Position numbers and translations under genes: made by a program. This document shows, one piece after another, positions 45,033 to 53,772 of a stretch of DNA of 64,000 nucleotides. Numbering within the stretch: position 1 is the first letter of the stretch; the number at the start of each line of letters is the position of its first letter. Origin of the DNA: Rheinheimera texasensis DSM 17496 (GTDB lineage: Bacteria > Pseudomonadota > Gammaproteobacteria > Enterobacterales > Alteromonadaceae); assembly GCF_000711985.1 (NCBI RefSeq), contig NZ_JONU01000007.1, forward strand, positions 744,001 to 808,000. The letters are read 5' to 3'. The notes under the pieces were generated by a model that was not told the origin of the DNA, searched no databases, and saw only the letters and a list, made by a program, of their open reading frames with translations.

Positions 45033-45683
45033 ATGAAAGTGTTATTTACCGGTTTTGAGCCTTTTGGCGGCGAGAGCAGTAACCCAAGCGCGGAAGCCGT
45101 GCTGCAGCTTTGCAGTCAAAATGCACCCGCGGGAGTCAGCTGGCAGGCGCGGATCCTGCCGGTGGAGTTTAAACGCAGCGCCGAGTTACTAAATGACGCC
45201 ATCAGCCAATTACAGCCAGATCTGGTGTTGTGCGTCGGGCAAGCCGGCGGGCGCACAGCAATATGTCTGGAACAGGTAGCTATCAATCTGTTGGAAGCAC
45301 GTATAGCCGATAACAGCGGCTGGCAACCCAGCGGTGAAGCTGTTGTCAGCGGAGGACCGGCCGCTTATTTTAGCAATTTGCCACTCAAAGCAATTCGTGC
45401 GCAACTACAGCAAAACGGTATCCCGGCACAAATTTCTTATACTGCCGGCACTTATGTCTGCAATGCGCTGATGTACCAGTTGCTGCACAGCCTCGCAGCC
45501 CGGCCAGATCAGCCATGTCGCGGCGGCTTTATCCATATTCCATTTTCGCCGGAGCAGGCTGCCGCCAAACCGGATACTGCCAGTATGACCATTGCCACAG
45601 TCGTAGCAGGCTTGCGACAGTTGGTCCTGTGCTGTCAGCAATATCAAACAGACATCAAAGCCTCAGCGGGTACGCTTGATTAG
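45033..45683 (+). CDS. pcp: Pyroglutamyl peptidase I
   Basis: Cysteine peptidase C15 that removes N-terminal pyroglutamate from peptides, releasing 5-oxoproline. Of 216 residues, the catalytic residues are E80 (ICLEQVAIN), C143 (GTYVCNALMY) and H168 (GGFIHIPFSPEQ), matching the Glu-Cys-His triad. FTGFEPFGGESSNPS is the usual start. ATG 45033 is set by GAAGAG; a TTG at 45018 begins too close to the previous stop. It is last in the pxpA-DUF969-DUF979-pcp operon. Confidence 0.95.
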   Translation: MKVLFTGFEPFGGESSNPSAEAVLQLCSQNAPAGVSWQARILPVEFKRSAELLNDAISQLQPDLVLCVGQAGGRTAICLEQVAINLLEARIADNSGWQPSGEAVVSGGPAAYFSNLPLKAIRAQLQQNGIPAQISYTAGTYVCNALMYQLLHSLAARPDQPCRGGFIHIPFSPEQAAAKPDTASMTIATVVAGLRQLVLCCQQYQTDIKASAGTLD

Positions 45684-45710
45684 CCGGACTTTTTAAATAC
45701 TCAGCTGTGA

Positions 45711-46436
45711 TCAGCCACGCTCAGCCTGCTCTTTTTTCAGCAGTTCATGCACTGTGACAAAACGGTAACCCTGCGCTTTTAACCGGCGGATAATCTCCGG
45801 CACCGCCTGCATGGTTGCCGCCCTGCTGTCGTACATCACATGCAGCAGGATAATAGAACCAGCTCTGGTATGTTTGACCGTGTGATCTGCCAACGCCTGC
45901 GGATCTTTGGCAATTTTCGGGAAGTTCTCCGGCGCCACATCCCAGGTCACACTGACCCTATGATGTTTCATCAGATACCAGGGTAATATCAGCAGTTTTT
46001 TGCCATAAGGCGGGCGGAAATAAATCACGCCATCAACCCCTTGCTGACGGAGTAATTCGTCGGTTTGTTCTAATTCGCGACTGATGTAGCCAGGCGTCTT
46101 AAAAATCAGCCGTTGGTGGTGGTAGCTATGGTTGCCGACCTGATGGCCAGCGGCAAGAATTTTCCCCACTAAGTCAGGGTGCTGCGCAACTTCCTTGCCG
46201 GTCAGAAAGAATGTTGCCGGGACTTGTTCAGTTTGCAGAATTTGCAGGATTTGTTCGGTTTTGTCCGGCGTCGGGCCATCATCGAAGGTCAGGGCTATCC
46301 ATTTGTCGTTAATTTCCGCCCGGTGTTTCAGCTCGCCAAACAGCTGGAAATCCGGCATGGCGCTCAGGCGCCAGATACCGGCAACGCTGAACAGCACCAG
46401 CACCAAAAAAAACATAAAGTGGGTTTGCACACGCAT
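45711..46436 (-). CDS. Polysaccharide deacetylase (NodB domain)
   Basis: Carbohydrate esterase family 4 protein, 241 residues. An uncleaved or signal-anchor helix (about 7-24) places it at the inner membrane facing the periplasm. The NodB domain has TFDDGPTPD (catalytic Asp/metal), HSYHHQ (metal His pair), RPPYGKK and LLHVMYD near the C-terminus. The substrate may be peptidoglycan, poly-GlcNAc or another aminosugar polymer. AGAGGGAA precedes the ATG. It ends 27 bp from pcp on the opposite strand. Confidence 0.9.
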   Translation of the reverse strand: MRVQTHFMFFLVLVLFSVAGIWRLSAMPDFQLFGELKHRAEINDKWIALTFDDGPTPDKTEQILQILQTEQVPATFFLTGKEVAQHPDLVGKILAAGHQVGNHSYHHQRLIFKTPGYISRELEQTDELLRQQGVDGVIYFRPPYGKKLLILPWYLMKHHRVSVTWDVAPENFPKIAKDPQALADHTVKHTRAGSIILLHVMYDSRAATMQAVPEIIRRLKAQGYRFVTVHELLKKEQAERG

Positions 46437-46664
46437 GCCCGTTCCCTCTGTGTCCTGCGCGGACTTCTTGTTGTTGTGTGCGGCTTATCCGCCAGAAATT
46501 GGGGGTAAACTTAAGCATAAGTTGTGCCACACAAAGGGAAAAGCGCTAACACTGCCCCTGACTGGTGTGTTTCAACCAGCCCGGCGCGTCACAGCGAAGA
46601 TGTTGTTGAATGTCTGCGGCGCATCTGTATAAAAAATTGACAGATGTCGCCTTGGGCGTTTAAC

Positions 46665-48212
46665 TCATCCCGGCAAACTGATGTGCTGACGTACCCGTTC
46701 GGCAAGACCCAAACCGGCTTCAGACATCGTCAGATACGTATGGTCTGCCCCGGCCGCCATCACTTTACTTGCCTCATCCTGCTGCATCGAATGCGACACA
46801 ATCAGGCCGGCAAAGCCTGAGGCTCGTAATTTCTGTGTTGCGATTAACTTGGCTTCACTGTCGCTTAAACACAGGATCACCGCTTTAATCCGGCCTAAAT
46901 CCAGCCCTTGCCAGAACACCTGGTCTTCCGCGTCGGCAAACAACACATTGTCACCGCGTTCCTGATATTGCCGCACCCGCGCCGGGTCAGAATCGAGCCC
47001 GACCAGATGGGTTTTATGCTTCAGATAATCGTAAGCTGCCCCACCGGTGCGGCCCATGCCCATAATCATCACTTCTGCATCGCCCAGCGTGACCGGCTGT
47101 TCATCCGGGTGATGAATGTTGCGTTCCAGCGGGATCAGACGGTGCGCCAACCTTTCGTACAATGGGTGCGCATAGCGGTTGAGTGGTGCCGAAATAACAA
47201 AAGACAAGGCTACTGTCAAAGCAAGCGGAATTAAGAACTGCGGCATTGCCACGCTGGCAACAATCAGGGCAAACTCGCTGTAATTACTCAGCGTCAGGCC
47301 CGACAAAAAGGCACTGCGGGCACGTAATTTAAACAGCACTAACAGCGTAAAAAATAACGCAGCTTTGAGCGGTAACAACGCCGACATCACCACAGCAAAC
47401 CACCAGGCCGATAAGTCCGGCAAGCCACCTAAACCAATCTGCAGGAAAAAACCGACCAGGAAAAACTCCTTTAAACTCCACAGTGTTTTGGATAATTCAC
47501 CGGCTCTCGGATGCTTGGCAAGCATTGCGCCAAACACCAGAGCACCGAGCTCTGAACTGAGCCCCACCGCATGAAAACCCATGCCGCCCAACACCACAGC
47601 AAGCAGCACGCCGAACAGGATTTGCAGATCGTCATGGCCGGTTAAATCCAATAACTTAAACAACAATGGCCGCATTAGTGGTACCGCCAGAACTGCCAGA
47701 GCCCAATAAGACGGTGTCACACCACTGGAAAAACTTAACATCGCCATCGCAATCAAGTCCTGCACGACCAGAATGCCGACCGCCACCCGACCATGAAAGG
47801 CGCGGATCTCGCGTTTGCCTTCCAGCACTTTGGCGGCTAATACCGTTGAGGAAAATGCCAGGGCTGCACCCAGCATCAGCGCATAAAACCAACTGATATC
47901 AACAGCCAGCCAAATGACCGGGGCATACAATAAGGCCGAAATGGCAAAATGTAGCAAACTGCCGCCAAGCACTTCAGGTTTGAGTAAACTGCGCACATTG
48001 AGTTTGAGGCCCACAGTAAATAGCAGCAGCAACACGCCTAAATGTGCCACATGTTCAATAATGGCGTTGCCTTGCGGTAATTGTAGGGTTTCAGTACTGG
48101 CAGTGATGGCGAAGCCTGCGGCCAGATAACCAATCAGCGGCGGCAATCCACACAGCCGCACCAACATCCCGAGGCTGAAGGCAAACCCAATCCAGACTGC
48201 TTCTAAAATCAA
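46665..48212 (-). CDS. CPA2-family cation/proton antiporter with TrkA-N domain (YbaL/Kef-like)
   Basis: Monovalent cation:H+ antiporter of 515 residues: about 11-12 transmembrane helices (1-370) followed by a Rossmann RCK/TrkA-N domain (about 385-500, MGMGRTGGAAYDYLK). The ion-site QD motif is in GILVVQDLIAM. Kef/YbaL systems exchange K+ for H+ and respond to nucleotide or thiol signals. The start is TTG at 48212, preceded by a near-perfect AAGGAGAT 7 nt away; there is no nearby ATG. The 228-bp gap before the deacetylase start shows an inverted repeat (46622-46646) but no clear promoter. Confidence 0.9.
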   Translation of the reverse strand: MILEAVWIGFAFSLGMLVRLCGLPPLIGYLAAGFAITASTETLQLPQGNAIIEHVAHLGVLLLLFTVGLKLNVRSLLKPEVLGGSLLHFAISALLYAPVIWLAVDISWFYALMLGAALAFSSTVLAAKVLEGKREIRAFHGRVAVGILVVQDLIAMAMLSFSSGVTPSYWALAVLAVPLMRPLLFKLLDLTGHDDLQILFGVLLAVVLGGMGFHAVGLSSELGALVFGAMLAKHPRAGELSKTLWSLKEFFLVGFFLQIGLGGLPDLSAWWFAVVMSALLPLKAALFFTLLVLFKLRARSAFLSGLTLSNYSEFALIVASVAMPQFLIPLALTVALSFVISAPLNRYAHPLYERLAHRLIPLERNIHHPDEQPVTLGDAEVMIMGMGRTGGAAYDYLKHKTHLVGLDSDPARVRQYQERGDNVLFADAEDQVFWQGLDLGRIKAVILCLSDSEAKLIATQKLRASGFAGLIVSHSMQQDEASKVMAAGADHTYLTMSEAGLGLAERVRQHISLPG

Positions 48213-48289
48213 CGCTATCTCCTTGTTGCAGTTATTCTTTTAGTTTGACAGCCTGCGTCTGTACCAACAAGCCGTGCTATTGCGCCAAA

Positions 48290-48541
48290 TCAACTGAGCC
48301 GGCTTTGCTTTTTCAGCGCCAGTGCTTGTTTAGCTTGTTGCCACTCCTGTGACGTGATGGCGGTGGCTGGGCTTTGCTCTGCATCCACATGCTGCCGCCG
48401 TGCCGCACAGCGTTCAAGAATTTGCTGTTGCTCAGCATCCGTCCTTTTGTTCCAGTCGACAATTTCTTCAATATGACGATAGCAGCCGGTACAAATTTTA
48501 TCGTTATTCAGTTTGCAGCATGCAACACAAGGTGAATCCAT
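48290..48541 (-). CDS. DUF1289 family cysteine-rich protein
   Basis: Protein of 83 residues starting MDSPCVACCKLNNDKICTGC. The Cys pattern (CxxCC, CxxC) and following YRHIEEIVDW are the DUF1289 signature; it probably binds zinc or an iron-sulfur centre. ATG 48541 is preceded by GGAGG; the TTG further upstream is unlikely. It sits 77 bp from the antiporter start and divergent from the amidohydrolase. Confidence 0.85.
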   Translation of the reverse strand: MDSPCVACCKLNNDKICTGCYRHIEEIVDWNKRTDAEQQQILERCAARRQHVDAEQSPATAITSQEWQQAKQALALKKQSRLS

Positions 48542-48727
48542 CAGGGCCTCCGGCAGGTTTGCCTGCAAGTATGCCAAAATTTTCCGCGGTTGGCCCAGTT
48601 CAAAGCCTGTTCAGTATGGTTTAAGCCTTTTTGCGCTGTACCCGAAGCAGCAAAGGGCTGACGTTTGTCGCTGAGCAGCGCCTGACAGGCGCAGGTTCCA
48701 GGGCCTCCTCTTACATTCTGAAGCGGG

Positions 48728-48768
48728 CTGTGGCAGTTTGGTACTTTACCTCCACAGATCTGCCACAG
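48728..48768. promoter_or_regulatory. Inverted repeat upstream of the TolB/amidohydrolase gene
   Basis: CTGTGGCAG (48728-48736) and CTGCCACAG (48760-48768) are perfect 9-bp arms 23 bp apart, ending 24 bp before the ATG at 48793. It could be an operator for a dimeric repressor or a leader hairpin close to the ribosome-binding site. The rest of 48542-48792 shows no clear promoter. Confidence 0.5.
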
Positions 48769-48792
48769 CAGACAGCAAACCCAGGGACTCTT

Positions 48793-51700
48793 ATGAACAA
48801 TTGGTCGATGAACAAATGGCAACCCGCTCTACTGGCACTTTGTGTCAGCGCAGCATTAATTCCGGCACAGGCCGCTGATAAAAAAGCCGCATGGGACGTC
48901 AACGCCCCGCAAGGTAAATTCGAAACGGTGCAAATTAATACCGACAGCGGCACCTGGATGAATGTGGATGTCAGTCCCGACGGCAAAACCCTGGTGTTTG
49001 ATGTGCTCGGAGATATTTATACGATGCCGGTCAGCGGCGGCACTGCCAAACGCCTGACCTCTGACATCGGCTGGCAAATGCAGCCAAGCTTCAGCCCGGA
49101 TGGCAAATTTATCACTTACACCTCGGATGAAGGCGGTGGCGACAATATCTGGCTGATGAACGCCGACGGCAGTAACGCTCATGCGGTGACTGAAGAAACC
49201 TTCCGTCTGCTGAACAGCCCAGCGTGGAGCCCGGACGGTGAGTTTATCGTCGCGCGCAAACATTTTACCAACACGCGCTCATTGGGCGCCGGTGAAGTCT
49301 GGATGTACCATAAATCCGGCGGCAATGGCGTGATGCTGACAGAAAAAGCCAACGATGAGAAAGACTTAGGCGAACCAGCATTTTCTCCGGACGGCAAATA
49401 TGTCTATTTCTCGCAGGACGACACGCCGGGTAAAACCTTCCACTACAGCAAAGATTCCGAACAAGGCATTTATGTCATCAAACGCTTTGAGCGCGAAACC
49501 GGCAAAATCGAGGTGTTGTTAGAAGGCGCCGGTGGCGCTATTCGCCCTACTCCTTCGCCGGACGGTAAGTTTCTCGCCTATATCCGCCGGGTTGATTTCC
49601 AGACCACATTAATGCTGTATAACTTAGAGTCCGGTGAAACTACTGAGCTATACGGCAAACTCGACCGTGACATGCAGGAAACCTGGGCCATTCATGGCGT
49701 TTATCCGCAAATGAGCTGGACGCCGGACAATAAAGCCATTGTGTTCTGGGCCGGCGGCAAAATCCAAAAACTGGATGTCGCCAGCAAACAAGTGGCGGCT
49801 ATCCCGTTTAAAGTCGATGTGGAAAAGAAAATCCAACAGGCAGTGCGGGTTAAACAGAACCTCGACCACAACAACATCGACGTCAAAATGCTGCGGTTTG
49901 TCCAGGCCTCGCCGGATGGCAACACTGTGCTGTATTCGGCGCTCGGGCATTTGTACAAAGTCGCCGCCAAAGGCGGTAAACCGCAGCGCCTGACCGCACA
50001 AAACGAACATTTTGAGCTATATCCGTCGTTTTCCCGCGATGGCAAAAAACTGGTGTATGTCAGCTGGCACGACCAACAGCAGGGTCAGATTAAAGTCATT
50101 GATTTAGAGACTAATCAAGTCAGCACCGTAGTGAGTGCGCCGGGCAAATACCTGGAGCCTTCATTTAGCCCGGATGGTAAAACGCTGGTATTCCGCAAAG
50201 GCGGCGCCGGCAGTCTGCTCGACAAACGCTGGTCGCTGAATACCGGCATTTACACAGTGCCGGCCGCCGGCGGCGAGCTGAAACTGGTCAGCCGCAACGG
50301 TTTTGCGCCGCATTATGCTGACCGTAACGACCGCATTTTTGCCATGGATTATGGCCAGTCGCCGACGTTACTGACGATAGATCTTGCCACTGAAACCCAA
50401 CGCACTTTATACAGCGCCAAATACGGCACAGAGTTTAAAGTGTCGCCCGATGGAAAATACGTGGCTTTTGCCGATCGCTTTAAAGTGTATGTCACGCCAT
50501 TTGCCGAGCGCGGCGCTTCAATTGATATCAGCGGCAGCGACACCCAGTTTCCGGTGCGGCAGCTGTCTGTGCGCGCCGGTGAGAACATCAGCTGGAGCGG
50601 TAACAGCAAACAGCTGTACTGGAACTTAGGCCCTGAGCTTTATCACGCCAATTTAAGCAGCGTGTTTGACGTCGGCAGCGACAAAGCGGCGGATAAATTT
50701 AAAGTCGCCAATGGCCAGAATATCAGTTTCAGCAGCCCGGCCTATCAGGCGGAAGGCCTGGTGGCTTTTGTTGGCGGTCAGGTCATCACTATGCAAGGCG
50801 ACAAAGTGATTCAGGACGGCGTGGTGCTGGTAGAAGGTAATAAGATCAAAGCCGTTGGCACGGTCGGCGAGGTGAAAGTGCCAGCCGGTGCCAAAGTCAT
50901 CGACATCAAAGGCAAAACCCTGATGCCGGGCCTGTTTGATGCACACGCGCACGGCAGTCAGGGCGTGAATCAAATTATCCCGCAGCAAAACTATGCTAAC
51001 TATGCGTCACTGGCGCTTGGTGTTACCAGTATTCACGACCCTTCTAATGACACGCAGGAAATCTTCACTGCCAGCGAAATGCAAAAAACCGGGCAGATTG
51101 TCGGCCCGCGGATTTTCTCCACCGGCACTATTTTGTACGGCGCTTATGGTGCGGGTTATACCTCGCATGTCGATAGCCTGGACGATGCCAAATTCCATCT
51201 GGAACGCTTAAAGAAAGTCGGCGCTTTCTCGGTGAAAAGCTATAACCAGCCGCGGCGTAATCAACGCCAGCAGGTGATTGAAGCGGCGCGTGAGCTCGAC
51301 ATGATGGTGGTACCGGAAGGCGGCTCGCTGCTGCAGCACAACCTCAGCATGGCGGTCGACGGCCACACCACGCTGGAGCATTCGCTGCCGGCCGCCAAAC
51401 TCTATGACGATGTCAAACAGCTGTGGCGCGCCACTAAAACCGCCTACACGCCAACACTGGTGGTGGCTTATGGCGGCATCTGGGGCGAAAACTACTGGTA
51501 CGACAAAACCGAAGTGTGGAAACACCCACGCTTGTCCAAATATGTGCCGATGGACGAATTACGGCCACGCAGTATGCGCCGGCCGACCGCACCAGATTCG
51601 CACTACAACCATTTCAGCATCGCGAAAATGGCCAAAGAACTCAGCGACGAAGGTGTGATCACCAATATCGGTGCTCACGGCCAACGCGAAAGTTTAGGCG

Positions 51701-51993
51701 CACACTGGGAGATCTGGATGTTTGCTCAAGGCGGCATGAGCCCGCTGCAGGCGCTGAAAACGGCCACCATCAACCCGGCGAAAACCTTTGGTATGGACCA
51801 TCAGCTGGGCTCGGTTGAAGCCGGCAAACTGGCCGACCTGATTGTCATCGACGGCAACCCGCTGGCGGACATCCGCCAGAGCGACCGGGTGCAATACACC
51901 ATGGTCAATGGCCGCTTGTTTGATGCCGAATCAATGCATGAACTGAACGGTCAGCAACAACAACGTCTACCGTTTTACTTCGAAAAACATTAA
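48793..51993 (+). CDS. Exported fusion of TolB-like beta-propeller and amidohydrolase
   Basis: Protein of 1066 residues with a Sec signal peptide (about 1-30, PAQA then ADKK). The N-terminal two-thirds carries repeated PD40/WD40-like TolB motifs (FSPDGK, SPDGKTLVF) forming a propeller. From about residue 680 an amidohydrolase domain follows, with the metal HxH in LFDAHAHG near 715, later EHSLP and NIGAHGQ His residues, and the family end motif GSVEAGKLADLIVIDGNPL. A periplasmic hydrolase of cyclic amide or peptide-like substrates is likely; the substrate is unknown. The frame upstream of the ATG is non-coding. It ends in a strong terminator. Confidence 0.88.
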   Translation: MNNWSMNKWQPALLALCVSAALIPAQAADKKAAWDVNAPQGKFETVQINTDSGTWMNVDVSPDGKTLVFDVLGDIYTMPVSGGTAKRLTSDIGWQMQPSFSPDGKFITYTSDEGGGDNIWLMNADGSNAHAVTEETFRLLNSPAWSPDGEFIVARKHFTNTRSLGAGEVWMYHKSGGNGVMLTEKANDEKDLGEPAFSPDGKYVYFSQDDTPGKTFHYSKDSEQGIYVIKRFERETGKIEVLLEGAGGAIRPTPSPDGKFLAYIRRVDFQTTLMLYNLESGETTELYGKLDRDMQETWAIHGVYPQMSWTPDNKAIVFWAGGKIQKLDVASKQVAAIPFKVDVEKKIQQAVRVKQNLDHNNIDVKMLRFVQASPDGNTVLYSALGHLYKVAAKGGKPQRLTAQNEHFELYPSFSRDGKKLVYVSWHDQQQGQIKVIDLETNQVSTVVSAPGKYLEPSFSPDGKTLVFRKGGAGSLLDKRWSLNTGIYTVPAAGGELKLVSRNGFAPHYADRNDRIFAMDYGQSPTLLTIDLATETQRTLYSAKYGTEFKVSPDGKYVAFADRFKVYVTPFAERGASIDISGSDTQFPVRQLSVRAGENISWSGNSKQLYWNLGPELYHANLSSVFDVGSDKAADKFKVANGQNISFSSPAYQAEGLVAFVGGQVITMQGDKVIQDGVVLVEGNKIKAVGTVGEVKVPAGAKVIDIKGKTLMPGLFDAHAHGSQGVNQIIPQQNYANYASLALGVTSIHDPSNDTQEIFTASEMQKTGQIVGPRIFSTGTILYGAYGAGYTSHVDSLDDAKFHLERLKKVGAFSVKSYNQPRRNQRQQVIEAARELDMMVVPEGGSLLQHNLSMAVDGHTTLEHSLPAAKLYDDVKQLWRATKTAYTPTLVVAYGGIWGENYWYDKTEVWKHPRLSKYVPMDELRPRSMRRPTAPDSHYNHFSIAKMAKELSDEGVITNIGAHGQRESLGAHWEIWMFAQGGMSPLQALKTATINPAKTFGMDHQLGSVEAGKLADLIVIDGNPLADIRQSDRVQYTMVNGRLFDAESMHELNGQQQQRLPFYFEKH

Positions 51994-52014
51994 GAAAAGC
52001 CTTTAAGTCATCGC

Positions 52015-52040
52015 AAAATGCCGGCAATCGCCGGCATTTT
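52015..52040 (+). terminator. Terminator after the amidohydrolase gene
   Basis: AAAATGCCGGC-AATC-GCCGGCATTTT, an 11-bp perfect stem, a 4-nt loop and a T-run, 22 bp after the stop. Its GCCGGC-AATC-GCCGGC core is identical to that of the hairpin after fahA. Confidence 0.92.
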
Positions 52041-52137
52041 TCTTTCTATTTTCTGCAAGCTTTCAGTGCTTTTATTGCACTTTTTTATCGACAGTAACCG
52101 ATTTATGCTGCGAATTCTTGCTTAAACGGAGCGCTTG

Positions 52138-52914
52138 ATGTCTGTAACCACCCCAATGCCGATGTTCTTTATTGGCCATGGCAGCCCGATGAATGCGTTG
52201 GAGTCTAACCGCTGGACTACAGCGTGGCGTCAACAGGTAGCAGCCCTGCAGCCTAAAGCGATTCTGATGATTTCTGCACACTGGGACAAACCTGGGCTGA
52301 GAGTACTGACCGAGCCACATCCCCGCACTATTCATGATTTTGGCGGTTTTCCGCCTGAGTTATATCAGCAGCAATACCCGGCGCCGGGCTCAGCAGCCTT
52401 GGCTGCACTACTGCTGGAGTTATTGGCCGATGACGGCGCGGCGGCAGACAGTCAGTGGGGTTTTGACCACGGCACCTGGTCGGTGCTTTGTCATGCTTTT
52501 CCGGCAGCCGATGTGCCTGTGGTGCAGCTCTCTATCGACAGTTGTAAAGATGCGGCCTGGCATTTAGCGCTGGGCAGAAAACTGGCGGTTTTGCGTGAAG
52601 AAGGTGTGCTAATTATGGCTTCCGGCAACATAGTGCATAACTTGCGGTTATTAGATTGGCGCGACGGCCCGGTGCCGGACTGGGCGGTGCAGTTTCTACG
52701 GAAGGTACAGAGTTGTATCGAGAGTAGAGACTGGCAGCAGCTGACCAATTATCGCAGTTGGGGCGAGTCAGCCGCGTTGGCAGTTCCGCATCCGGACCAC
52801 CTGCTGCCACTGTTTTATCTGCTCGGCACTGCGGATAAAACCGAGCCTCTGCAGTGGTTTAATCAGGATTTTACACTGGGCAATCTCGCCATGCATAGTT
52901 TACGGATTGGCTAA
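52138..52914 (+). CDS. ygiD: YgiD/4,5-DOPA extradiol dioxygenase family protein
   Basis: LigB-superfamily protein of 258 residues. Metal-binding His residues are visible in FFIGHGSPMNAL (near residue 14), ISAHWDKPG, FDHGTWSVL and SGNIVHNLRLLDW. The family includes YgiD, a zinc-dependent DOPA dioxygenase, and plant betalain enzymes; the natural substrate in bacteria is uncertain. ATG 52138 has GGAG at ideal spacing. It is a single gene after a terminator and faces a leftward pair. Confidence 0.9.
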   Translation: MSVTTPMPMFFIGHGSPMNALESNRWTTAWRQQVAALQPKAILMISAHWDKPGLRVLTEPHPRTIHDFGGFPPELYQQQYPAPGSAALAALLLELLADDGAAADSQWGFDHGTWSVLCHAFPAADVPVVQLSIDSCKDAAWHLALGRKLAVLREEGVLIMASGNIVHNLRLLDWRDGPVPDWAVQFLRKVQSCIESRDWQQLTNYRSWGESAALAVPHPDHLLPLFYLLGTADKTEPLQWFNQDFTLGNLAMHSLRIG

Positions 52915-52921
52915 CCCGGCC

Positions 52922-53152
52922 CTATAACCTCGCCAGTTTACGTTTTTCTTCCAGCCGCTCAGCCGCATTGCTCCATTGCTCGAGTGTTACATCCTGACGC
53001 GTCATGGCTTTACTTAAAGCGGGCTGCGGAGCCAGCACGGCTGGTTTTGGCAGCAGCAGCGTCAGTACGCCGTCCAACAAAGCGATGGCGCAAAAACCTG
53101 CGACAAAATAGCCAGCTGCTACTTTTTGTTGTGTTGTTGGGTGCCAAGCCAT
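52922..53152 (-). CDS. Small single-helix membrane protein, unrecognised
   Basis: Protein of 76 residues with one transmembrane helix (about 14-34) and a charged C-terminus (WSNAAERLEEKRKLARL) likely helical. Family unknown. ATG 53152 is preceded by AGAGG; the frame up to 53173 lies inside the upstream gene. It overlaps the 3' end of the next gene upstream (ending at 53119) by 34 bp, so the two are read in an overlapping operon. Confidence 0.65.
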   Translation of the reverse strand: MAWHPTTQQKVAAGYFVAGFCAIALLDGVLTLLLPKPAVLAPQPALSKAMTRQDVTLEQWSNAAERLEEKRKLARL

Positions 53153-53772
53153 GCTTTTACCTCTGCTAACCATTGTTCACGGGCGGCGGGTTTGAGTGCC
53201 CGCTCTTCGAAATAACCATATTGCAGGCGTTTATCTGATTTCAGTTCCAGCATGATGCGGTCTTTGCCTTCTTTCAGATCATGGAATTCCAGATCGCCGG
53301 CTTTTAATGTCGCCGCATATTTCAGCACCAGCGCACGAAATTCCGGATTGAGGCCTTTTGGCGCCGCCAGTTCAATCCGGCATAAGTTGTTACGACATTC
53401 GCTGTCGTAGATGCGCAGCTCATTAGCGCCAACATTTTGGGCCACATGCGCAATCATAAACTCGGTAGCTTCGGCCCAGGTATCGTCCCGAACCTGATCG
53501 GCAAAATCAGCGTTAGCGGCGATGAGCGAGAGTTCCAAATCACGTAATTTATTCAGCTCCAGCTGGGCATTTAACGCCGGTAACGCCGGCTCGCCATATT
53601 TGGTATAAAACGACATTAGCGGCGCCAGAGCAGCGGCCGTTTCAGCTTCAGACTGCCACAGCGCCTGCCACTGCCACTGCGGCGCATGGGCAAAAGGCCA
53701 TAACAGATAAGCGCAGATTCCGGCGGCAAGCGCCCGGTAATGCAAAGGAATTAGTTCTAGCGACCAACGCAT
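53119..53772 (-). CDS. Membrane-anchored periplasmic protein of unknown function
   Basis: Protein of 217 residues with an N-terminal hydrophobic helix (about 11-30, signal anchor or uncleaved signal) and a predicted soluble domain. The motif YDSECRNNLCRIELAAP has two Cys seven residues apart that could form a disulfide in the periplasm. I do not recognise the family. It abuts the GNAT gene (ends adjoin at 53772/53773) and overlaps the small membrane protein downstream. Confidence 0.65.
   Translation of the reverse strand: MRWSLELIPLHYRALAAGICAYLLWPFAHAPQWQWQALWQSEAETAAALAPLMSFYTKYGEPALPALNAQLELNKLRDLELSLIAANADFADQVRDDTWAEATEFMIAHVAQNVGANELRIYDSECRNNLCRIELAAPKGLNPEFRALVLKYAATLKAGDLEFHDLKEGKDRIMLELKSDKRLQYGYFEERALKPAAREQWLAEVKAWLGTQQHNKK

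Noticed and set aside
46622-46646. CATCTGT/ACAGATG inverted repeat as antiporter terminator
   Set aside because: Only 7-bp arms, A/T loop and no U-tract after it on the leftward strand; left unassigned.
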